Source: DASXTC01 sp036505635
GTDB taxonomy: Bacteria; Acidobacteriota; Polarisedimenticolia; JACPZX01; DASXTC01
Assembly (NCBI GenBank): GCA_036505635.1
Contig: DASXTC010000045.1
Coordinates: forward strand, 1 to 64,000
DNA: 64,000 nt
Reading direction: 5' to 3'
The notes below the pieces were generated by a model. It searched no databases, was not told the origin of the DNA, and saw nothing but the letters and a program-made list of their open reading frames with translations. A program made the position numbers and the translations under genes. The number at the start of each line of letters is the position of its first letter. The stretch's first letter is position 1. Of the stretch, positions 41,396 through 48,378 are shown piece after piece.

Positions 41396-42769
41396 ATGAA
41401 TCGCATGAAACTTAAGATCGCTACGATCGCAACATTGGTCATCCTTGGTTTCTCAGGCGCCTCGTGGGCCCAGCAGACGAGTTGCCTGGCTCCGACGCCG
41501 GCGTGCAGCCTCTCCGCCAACACGACGGTCAGCCAGATCCAGATTGGCGGGCCGGGCTCCATCAGCAGCAACAACACGGTTCCGGCGACCTGTGACGGCG
41601 GCACGCCAGGTAACCTCATCAGCGCGCAGTACAGATTCACGTTCGACCGCGCCGCTGGGACGCTGACGGTGCAGGTGGAGAACACGACGGGGGCCCCCAG
41701 CTCGGGCGCTCTCACCGGGTTCGGCTTCAACACCACGTCTGACGTGACGCTGATGACGCTGGCCTCTCAGTCAGCGGGCGGCCTGACCTGGAGTTCCGCT
41801 TTTGATCGGGTTCGCACCGACGGCGTGATCGAGATACCCGTCGGAAGCAACAAGAACGATATCAAGTGCGATGGCTTCGGCCGCGTCAACGCCTTCGGCG
41901 GCAACAAGGGGGTCGACACGGGGTTCGGCGGGGGCGACGCTAGCGAGATCCTGCCGGGCAATCAGAAGACCTTCGTGTTCAACGTCACGGGCAACCTGGC
42001 CAACGTCACCGCCTGCTCCTTCACCTCGGTCGCCAGCCTGATCCCGCCCGGCGACAAGACGGCGATCGCCATCGGCCGCTTCCAGGCTTGCAACGGCGGC
42101 GGCTCGGCGTGGGCCGGGCCCTGCACGGGGGGCGACCTGCTGGTCGACCTGGTCAGCTTCGACGCGAAGCCCGGCCGGAACAAGGCCGAATTCACGTGGG
42201 AGACCGGCGCGGAGATCGACAACGCCGGCTTCTACGTCCTGGCGCAGAATGCACGCAGCAAGCAGTACACGCGCGTGAACGACACGCTGATCCCGGGCCG
42301 GGGCACCACGACCTCCGGCGCCTTCTACACCTACTCGGATCCCGATGCCCGCAACGGCCGGAAGATCAAGTACGCGCTGGAGGACATCGAGTTCGATGGT
42401 GACAACACGATCCACTACGGGCTGGCCAGGACGATCGTGATCAACCCGGACGTCACGCCGATCAACCTGTCGTCGCCTGTGTACGAGCAGACCGTCAGCC
42501 GCCGCGGCGGCACGCAGCTGCGGTGGAGCGGCGCGGCGAAGGGGCAGACGATCGAGATCTCGAGCGACCCGGAGTTCCCCGAGGCGGCGACGCTGAGGGT
42601 CCGTGTCGGCTCCACGGGATCCCGCTCCCTCTCGAAGAAGGAGTTGGAGATCTCCCAGGAGATGTCGGCTCTCAACGGTGAGGGGGGCGTCTACTGGAGA
42701 GTCCGCGGAAAGGACGGTCTGGGCAATGCGCTGGAGAGTCAGACCTTCTTCTTCTTCGTGACGGACTGA
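41396..42769 (+). CDS. exported beta-rich protein of unknown function
   Basis: 457 aa; ATG behind GGGAG. Signal peptide about 1-25 (cleavage after SWA-Q). Two Cys-containing loops near residues 30-37 and others further on suggest disulfides. The first 230 residues look like a beta-sandwich of choice-of-anchor type. A segment LLVDLVSFDAKPGRNKAEFTWETGAEIDNAGFYVL (about 242-280, quoted in part) is typical of surface proteins with Fn3-like folds found in exosortase- or surface-layer contexts. No PEP-CTERM or LPXTG tail is present at the C-terminus (ends FFFVTD). It precedes the PqqD-like gene by 9 bp and is probably cotranscribed with it. Confidence 0.75.
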   Translation: MNRMKLKIATIATLVILGFSGASWAQQTSCLAPTPACSLSANTTVSQIQIGGPGSISSNNTVPATCDGGTPGNLISAQYRFTFDRAAGTLTVQVENTTGAPSSGALTGFGFNTTSDVTLMTLASQSAGGLTWSSAFDRVRTDGVIEIPVGSNKNDIKCDGFGRVNAFGGNKGVDTGFGGGDASEILPGNQKTFVFNVTGNLANVTACSFTSVASLIPPGDKTAIAIGRFQACNGGGSAWAGPCTGGDLLVDLVSFDAKPGRNKAEFTWETGAEIDNAGFYVLAQNARSKQYTRVNDTLIPGRGTTTSGAFYTYSDPDARNGRKIKYALEDIEFDGDNTIHYGLARTIVINPDVTPINLSSPVYEQTVSRRGGTQLRWSGAAKGQTIEISSDPEFPEAATLRVRVGSTGSRSLSKKELEISQEMSALNGEGGVYWRVRGKDGLGNALESQTFFFFVTD

Positions 42770-42778
42770 CGGGCCGGC

Positions 42779-43090
42779 GTGAATCTGATGATGACCGGCA
42801 GCGTGACGGAGTGCCCGAAGGCTCGCGCGGACCTCATGCTGCAGGAAGTCGGCAGCGAGGGGATGCTCTACGACCGGACTGGTGAGCGGATCCACATCCT
42901 GAATGTCACGGCGCTCGCCATCTGGAAGGTCTGCGACGGCAGCAGGGACATCAACGCCATCGGGGCGGCCATCGGCCTTGGGTTTTCGGGACTGGAAGGG
43001 CACGACATCAAGGGTGACATCGAGAAGCTGTTAACGGAGTTCGAGGAACGGGGATTGCTGGTGAGTGCGAGTGCTCGACCGGCGATCTGA
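42779..43090 (+). CDS. PqqD-like protein (RiPP recognition element fold)
   Basis: 103 aa. The pattern LMLQEVGSEGMLYDRTGERIHILNVTALAIWKVCDG (about residues 18-55, quoted in part), then a helical segment ending in IEKLLTEFEERGLLV, matches the winged-helix PqqD family: a beta hairpin with a conserved LN-x-T-A/G-x-x-I-W turn followed by helices. PqqD-like domains bind leader peptides of ribosomal peptides and present them to modifying enzymes. The next gene encodes a 43-aa peptide with a plausible recognition motif. PqqD proteins next to HprK-like kinases are described in lasso-peptide clusters and in the so-called HPr-rel systems. GTG start; ATGs at 42788/42791 are alternatives. Confidence 0.85.
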   Translation: MNLMMTGSVTECPKARADLMLQEVGSEGMLYDRTGERIHILNVTALAIWKVCDGSRDINAIGAAIGLGFSGLEGHDIKGDIEKLLTEFEERGLLVSASARPAI

Positions 43091-43128
43091 CCGCGAGGCG
43101 GCTCCCACGATAGTCCTTAGAGGCGGGC

Positions 43129-43260
43129 ATGAAGAAGAGTGAGATTGATGCTCTGGTGCCGTACGTGAAGCCGATGGTCGAGACCCTCAGCGATCGCGAG
43201 ATTCTCGAGGAGATCGGGCCGGCGCAAGCGTACTCCGGGGCTTTCCCGTTTAATTTTTAG
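43129..43260 (+). CDS. 43-aa peptide, candidate RiPP precursor
   Basis: ATG behind GAGGCGGGC, 38 bp after the PqqD-like gene; TAG stop. The N-terminal 34 residues are charged and helical like a leader, with a Y12-x-x-P15 motif followed by hydrophobics at 17 and 20, similar to the YxxP recognition motif of lasso precursors. It then reads SDREILEEIGPAQAY. The last eight residues SGAFPFNF are neutral and Phe-rich, as expected for a core. There is no Cys; Ser36 and Tyr35 are the hydroxyl residues near the junction. It sits between a recognition-element gene and a kinase-like gene and is followed by a strong terminator. Function and modification are inferred, not known. Confidence 0.7.
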   Translation: MKKSEIDALVPYVKPMVETLSDREILEEIGPAQAYSGAFPFNF

Positions 43261-43293
43261 GCCCCGGTCAGGCGTCAGAAAGCAACCATTCAG

Positions 43294-43351
43294 GGGAATG
43301 AAGCCCACGCGGTTGAAACATGCCGCTGCTTCATTCCCTTTTGGTTTTTTT
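43294..43351 (+). terminator. rho-independent terminator after the peptide gene
   Basis: Perfect 11-bp stem GGGAATGAAGC (43294-43304) / GCTTCATTCCC (43328-43338) with an inner GCGG/CCGC pair in the loop, followed at once by TTTTGGTTTTTTT (43339-43351). It ends 35 bp before the kinase gene, so the peptide transcript ends here and the kinase depends on read-through or its own promoter. Confidence 0.9.
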
Positions 43352-43386
43352 AGGGCCGGGCCCTCAAGACGAACGCGACTCAGGCC

Positions 43387-44616
43387 ATGAAAACAACAAG
43401 CCCACACGGCGAAACCAGGAGCGCGACGCGCCTGATGCCCCACCGCGTGCCGGACCACTACTCGATGCTCGGGGTCGGCTTCTCGCTTGCGACCGATTCC
43501 TCCCACGTGCGCGACTTCTTCCGCGCCGCGTACCGGAGGTTCCGAGTGGACAGGCCCGCCGAGGGTCGGGGTGAGCTGGAGCTCTCCGCGGTCTTCGGGG
43601 CGGGGGGCGGCGATGCCTGGGCATCGGCCGGTGGCGCCAGGCTCGATCTGACGGGTCGCCCCATGCCGGAGAACAGGGCTTTCCTCTTCCTCCTGAACGC
43701 GCTGATGGACCAGGTCGAGGGGTACCTGCTGGTTCATGGCGCGGCCTTCTCGGCCGGCGGCAGAGGGTTCATCGTGGCCGGACCGCCGACAGCCGGCAAG
43801 TCGACCCTCGCGCTGGAGCTGGCGCGGCGGGGAGCCATCCTCTTGAGCGACGACGTGGCACCGCTCGATCGAGGCACCGGCCTCCTGCATGCCTTTCCCC
43901 GGGCGATCGGCATCCGGCGTGACGCGGTCGCGATGGCAGGGGTGGACCTGGCGAGCCTCCCCCCTTCGCTCGTGCACGCCCTTCCGCACAAGTGGCTCGT
44001 CGACCTCGAGGCGCTCGGCCTGAAGCAGCCCGGGCCTGACGACGCTCCCTGTCCCGTGGAGGGGGTCTTCCTCCTCGAGCCGGGAGAGTCCTGGCCGGAG
44101 CAGCTCCCCGGCGAAGGGGCCTCGACACGCCGGCAAGAGCGCCAGCGGATGGAGATCGCTCTGGCGGAGGCCGATGAGGGACTTCTCGTGGAGCTTCGGA
44201 GTGTCGATGGAATCGAGGACCTGCGCCCGGTGGAGGGGAGCCCCTTTCCGCTCTACGAATTCTCGGCGCAACGCTCGTCCCGCCCGATGCGGGCGCTGGA
44301 AGCGATCTGCGGCCAACGCCGCGACCTGATCCTGTTTCTCGATGAAGCGCGCCCGGCGCCGCACGACCGCCCGCAGGAACCGCGGCTTGCCGTGGCGAAA
44401 TGGTCCTCTTTGCTCGTGGATCTGGCCCGTGAGCTGCTGAACCGCTCCGCGACCGGCAAGTTGATGCGGTCATGCGGCAACCTCCCCGCGCTGATGTCCG
44501 AGCTGGGGAGGGCGCTTTCGGGGTCGAGGGCCTGGCTCCTGCAGCCGGGGACCCCGGCCCGGACCGCGGACGCCGTTTTCGCCCTGATGGCGGAAGGGAG
44601 AAGCGCGCGCACATGA
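43387..44616 (+). CDS. HPr kinase-like protein
   Basis: 409 aa. A beta-rich N-terminal region is followed by a P-loop kinase core: YLLVHGAAFSAGGRGFIVAGPPTAGKSTLALELARRGAILLSDD (about residues 115-160, quoted in part), with Walker A GPPTAGKS at 132-139 and the LLSDD strand that carries the catalytic Asp of HprK. The C-terminal third is not recognised. HprK-like kinases outside phosphotransferase systems occur in lasso-peptide clusters, where one is known to phosphorylate the peptide, and as HprK-related kinases beside PqqD proteins. Target here inferred to be the peptide at 43129. ATG 43387 has a weak ribosome site; ATG 43435 is an alternative. Confidence 0.85.
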   Translation: MKTTSPHGETRSATRLMPHRVPDHYSMLGVGFSLATDSSHVRDFFRAAYRRFRVDRPAEGRGELELSAVFGAGGGDAWASAGGARLDLTGRPMPENRAFLFLLNALMDQVEGYLLVHGAAFSAGGRGFIVAGPPTAGKSTLALELARRGAILLSDDVAPLDRGTGLLHAFPRAIGIRRDAVAMAGVDLASLPPSLVHALPHKWLVDLEALGLKQPGPDDAPCPVEGVFLLEPGESWPEQLPGEGASTRRQERQRMEIALAEADEGLLVELRSVDGIEDLRPVEGSPFPLYEFSAQRSSRPMRALEAICGQRRDLILFLDEARPAPHDRPQEPRLAVAKWSSLLVDLARELLNRSATGKLMRSCGNLPALMSELGRALSGSRAWLLQPGTPARTADAVFALMAEGRSART

Positions 44617-44657
44617 AAGAGCCAAGGCTCGGATCTCACGGCCTGGAGGTTACATCC

Positions 44658-47600
44658 ATGAAACGATTGACCCCGCACCTCGATATCGTGACGAAAACCA
44701 TGGCGGGTGTGGCAGCAACCCTGATCCTCGGGTCGGGCTGGACCGCCGCCTCTACTCTGAAGAGTCGCCCGATGGGCCATGACGCGCTTCTCGTCGAGGT
44801 CGTGACCGACCGTCCCGTCGTCTCCGCGGGGGAGGATCTGCCGGCGGGGTACCATCGCGTCTCGATCGCGGATCTCTCTTCGATGCGCGAGCCCGGCGCG
44901 CCCGCGCTTCCATTCAGGACCTTCCTTGTGGGTCTGCCCGAGGGAAAGACAATCGCGTTGAGCGCGAAGAGCCTCGGTGCCCGCCGGGTGGGAGCCTTCC
45001 GGCTGGCGCCCTTCGTGGGTGAGCCGCCCATGGGGGCCGAGAGGGATCTCGATGAGGCGCGGCGCGAGTCGCTGGCCTTCGACCCAACCGCCCTCGAAGA
45101 GCAGGAGGATCCGGCGGTGTATGGCCGTGCGGCGCCATGGCCGGCCAGCCTGGCGGTCCTGCACGGCACCGGCATCCTGAGAGATCAGCCCGTGGCCGAG
45201 GTGAGGGTCTATCCGGTGCAATACAGCCCGTTGGACTTCGAGCTGGTCCATCATGAGCGGATCCAGATCCGGGTGCGGTTCGTGGACGCCGGACGCGCCG
45301 AGGCCGACGGCTCGCCGCGCGTGGAGCGCCCGTCGCGCCTCGATCCTGATCCCGCGCGCGGGCCCGAGCATCTCCGCGTCTTCGACTCGATCCTGCGGCG
45401 CTCCGTGATCAACTATGACATGATCGCCCGCGACAGGCGGGAGCGCCGGGCGTCCATGACGGTTTCGACGGTCATCGCGGGCGTCGCTACCAGCTCCGGG
45501 AGCGTCACGGGGCCACAGATGCTGGCCGGAGCGCCCGGCGCGGTGAAGATCTCCGTCATCCAGGACGGCCTCTACCAGGTAACGCCGGCCATGCTCACCG
45601 CCGCCGGCGTCGATGTCTCGATGGTCGATCCGGGCACCTTCCACATGACGGCCGGGGGAATCGACGTGCCGATCCTCGTGGACGGCGAGGGGGACGGGAT
45701 CTTCGATCCCGCCGACCGGGTGATCTTCTTCGGCACGGGGATCCACAACGATCGCTTCACGCGGACCAACGTCTACTATCTGGCGTTCAACGGCGCAGCA
45801 GGGCCCCGCATCGGCTCACGCAGCGGCACGTTCACGGGGGTCGCGTCCACCCCCGCCTCCTTCGTGACGACGGCCCACGCCGAGCAGAACCTCAACTACA
45901 CGGCGCGCATCCGCCCGGGGGTTACCGAGGCCTGGTACTGGAAGCTTCAGAGCCGGGATTTCCCAGGCGCCGATGCGCTCAATTACGGAATCACCGTGGA
46001 CCGGATCGACACGGTCCCCCACACCATCACGGTGCGCGCGAGGATGCTCGGCCTCACCACTGGCAACCACACGCCGCGGCTCCTGCTGAACGGGACACAG
46101 ATCGCGCAGAACACCTTCTCCGGCGAAGTGATGTTCACTCAGAGCGCTTCGGTCTCCAGCTCGCTGCTACTCGAAGGAGCCAACACGCTCACTGTCGATC
46201 TGCAGGCCAACGGCAACGGCAACGACCAGATAGCCTTCGACTATGTCGAAGTCGATTACAAGCGCACCTACGCCGTGGACGGAGACCGGCTCCTCTTCGA
46301 TGGGGAGGGAACGGGGACGTTCCACATTGCCCTGAGCAACCTCGGCTCGAGCGATCTCGTCCTGATGGACGTGACGGCGACGGGATCTCCGCAGCAGATC
46401 ACGATCCCCCCCGCGCAGATCACCCCCGGGCCGCCGCACGTGGCCACCTTCGAGGACACGCTCGTTTCCGACCGCGCATATGCCGTCTCGACGCGCGCCG
46501 CGCTGCGCCAGCCTGCCTCGGTGCTCTTCGATTTCCCATCGAGCCTGGCCTCCCCCTCCAACGGGGCCGACTACATCATCATCACCGACCGCTCGTTGCT
46601 GTCGGCCATGGGGCCGCTCGCGACCTACCGGGCCTCCCAGGGCCTGCGCACCGCGATCGTCGCCACGGACGACATCTACGACGAGTTCAATTTCGGCCGG
46701 TCGAGCCCGGCCTCGATCAAGAGCTTCCTGACCTACGCGTACAACAACTGGACCGCCCCCGCGCCAGCCTACGTGCTCCTCGCCGGTGACGGCCACATCG
46801 ACTACACCGACAATTTCGGCTCGGGTGTCCCGGAGGTCGTCCCCCCCTCCCTTCTGGCGTTCACGGGGTTCGGCGAGTCCCCCTCCGACAACGACTACGT
46901 GACCGTGGCCGGTGGAGATCTCATCCCGGAGATGTTCATCGGGCGTCTCCCGATACGTTCCGTCTCGGACGCCACCACGATGGTCAACAGCATCCTCCAT
47001 TACGAGACCGCCGCGCCCGCCGGCACGCTGAACCAGCAGTCGCTCTTCGTCGCGGACAACAACGACCCGATCTTCCAGGCCATCCTGGAGAACCTCCAGC
47101 TCTTCATGCCGGCTACGATGGGGGCAGCGCAGGCATACCTGCCGGGAGGGGACCCCAACGACCCGCCGAGCACCTCCCAGATCAACGCCACCACGGACGC
47201 GGTCATCGCCGGGTTCAACGACGGCTCGCTGGTTGCCACCTACTTCGGGCACGGCAACGTGACCGTCTGGGCCAAGGAGAAGATCCTGGAGCACCAGCCG
47301 AATCCGGCCACAGGAACCACGGGCCGGCTCGACGCCAACCGGCTGACCGACACGGGCCGCCAGTCGTTCCTCGTGTCGCTCAACTGCATCAACGGATACT
47401 TCGTGGACCTGATACCGGCGGGCCCCGGCCACTCGGACTACTCGCTGGCCGAGGAGTGGCTCAGGAGATCCAACCGGGGGGCCGTGGCGGCCTGGGCCCC
47501 CTCGGCGCTCGGCAGCGTGAGCGACTACGACAGTATCTCGTACGAGCTTTACTCACACATCTTCATGGATCACATGACGACCCTGGGTCCGACCACGATC

Positions 47601-48362
47601 GCCGCGCTGCTCGATGCCGTGAACCTCTTCGGGATCAGCACGGAGAACCTCAAGGGGATGATCTTCTTCGGCGATCCGGCCACGCGGCTGGCGCTCGACA
47701 GCGACCTGGATGGGCTGCTGGACTACCGCGAGATGGCGCTCGGGAGCAGCGTGACCGACGCCGACACGGACGACGACGGCCTCTCCGACGGGGCCGAGGT
47801 GGTGACCCTCGGCACGAGCCCCACCAGCCCCGACTCGGACGGCGACCTTGTCTTCGACGGCACGGAGCTTGGCGTCACCTCGCCCCTGCCGGCCACCGAT
47901 CCGAACTCAGGCTTCTTCGTGCCGGACGCCGACCCGGCCACCACCACCAATCCCATCGCTGCGGACACCGACGGAGGGGGAGCGTCCGACGGATTCGAGG
48001 ACGCCGATCGCAACGGGCGGATCGACCCGGGGGAGACCAACCCGAACAACCCGGCCGACGACCCCACCTGCCCCGGGCCGGTGGTGGAGGTCGACAACCT
48101 GGTGGTGACCCGCTCCGGCGACGATATCGTGCTGACGTGGGACCCGGCCTCCTCGGTGCCCTGCGCCATGTACCGGGTCCTTGCGGCGCCCGACGCGCCC
48201 TACCCGAAGTCCTCGCTGACCCCCTTCACGCTCGTCTTCGACACCGGCTCGCCCACCTTCACACACGTCGGGGCGGCGGCAAGCGCGACCCACTATGATT
48301 ACCTCGTGAGGATCGTGCACCCGCAGCTGGGCGAGGGCCCGCTGGGGGCCTACGGCCAGTAG
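44658..48362 (+). CDS. exported C25 (gingipain-like) cysteine protease with TSP3-type repeats
   Basis: 1234 aa. ATG 44658 behind TGGAGG is preferred over the ATGA-overlapping ATG at 44613. Signal peptide about 1-32. A propeptide-like region extends to about 280 and a beta domain to about 600. The peptidase C25 domain (about 615-1010) begins YIIITDRSLLSAMGPLATYR, with catalytic His865 in YFGHGNVTVW and Cys910 in VSLNCINGYF. Acidic calcium-binding repeats of thrombospondin type 3 (DSDLDGLLDYRE, DADTDDDGLSDGAE, DSDGDLVFDG) follow at about 1012-1140, then an Fn3-like end. It lacks the type IX secretion C-terminal domain of gingipains. Location in the peptide locus makes it a candidate leader or substrate protease (inference). 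Confidence 0.85.
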   Translation: MKRLTPHLDIVTKTMAGVAATLILGSGWTAASTLKSRPMGHDALLVEVVTDRPVVSAGEDLPAGYHRVSIADLSSMREPGAPALPFRTFLVGLPEGKTIALSAKSLGARRVGAFRLAPFVGEPPMGAERDLDEARRESLAFDPTALEEQEDPAVYGRAAPWPASLAVLHGTGILRDQPVAEVRVYPVQYSPLDFELVHHERIQIRVRFVDAGRAEADGSPRVERPSRLDPDPARGPEHLRVFDSILRRSVINYDMIARDRRERRASMTVSTVIAGVATSSGSVTGPQMLAGAPGAVKISVIQDGLYQVTPAMLTAAGVDVSMVDPGTFHMTAGGIDVPILVDGEGDGIFDPADRVIFFGTGIHNDRFTRTNVYYLAFNGAAGPRIGSRSGTFTGVASTPASFVTTAHAEQNLNYTARIRPGVTEAWYWKLQSRDFPGADALNYGITVDRIDTVPHTITVRARMLGLTTGNHTPRLLLNGTQIAQNTFSGEVMFTQSASVSSSLLLEGANTLTVDLQANGNGNDQIAFDYVEVDYKRTYAVDGDRLLFDGEGTGTFHIALSNLGSSDLVLMDVTATGSPQQITIPPAQITPGPPHVATFEDTLVSDRAYAVSTRAALRQPASVLFDFPSSLASPSNGADYIIITDRSLLSAMGPLATYRASQGLRTAIVATDDIYDEFNFGRSSPASIKSFLTYAYNNWTAPAPAYVLLAGDGHIDYTDNFGSGVPEVVPPSLLAFTGFGESPSDNDYVTVAGGDLIPEMFIGRLPIRSVSDATTMVNSILHYETAAPAGTLNQQSLFVADNNDPIFQAILENLQLFMPATMGAAQAYLPGGDPNDPPSTSQINATTDAVIAGFNDGSLVATYFGHGNVTVWAKEKILEHQPNPATGTTGRLDANRLTDTGRQSFLVSLNCINGYFVDLIPAGPGHSDYSLAEEWLRRSNRGAVAAWAPSALGSVSDYDSISYELYSHIFMDHMTTLGPTTIAALLDAVNLFGISTENLKGMIFFGDPATRLALDSDLDGLLDYREMALGSSVTDADTDDDGLSDGAEVVTLGTSPTSPDSDGDLVFDGTELGVTSPLPATDPNSGFFVPDADPATTTNPIAADTDGGGASDGFEDADRNGRIDPGETNPNNPADDPTCPGPVVEVDNLVVTRSGDDIVLTWDPASSVPCAMYRVLAAPDAPYPKSSLTPFTLVFDTGSPTFTHVGAAASATHYDYLVRIVHPQLGEGPLGAYGQ

Positions 48363-48378
48363 GAGGTCGGGACGGGGC

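Noticed and set aside
41396..42769. Exosortase (PEP-CTERM) or sortase substrate
   Set aside because: The C-terminus lacks a PEP or LPXTG motif, a hydrophobic helix and a basic end; no exosortase gene is in the window.
42779..44616. Classical lasso-peptide cluster
   Set aside because: The PqqD-like and kinase-like genes fit, but no asparagine-synthetase-like cyclase or transglutaminase-like protease is encoded in the window.
43387..44616. Genuine HPr kinase/phosphorylase of the phosphotransferase system
   Set aside because: No HPr or PTS genes nearby, a longer C-terminus than HprK, and a PqqD/peptide context; only the P-loop core is shared.
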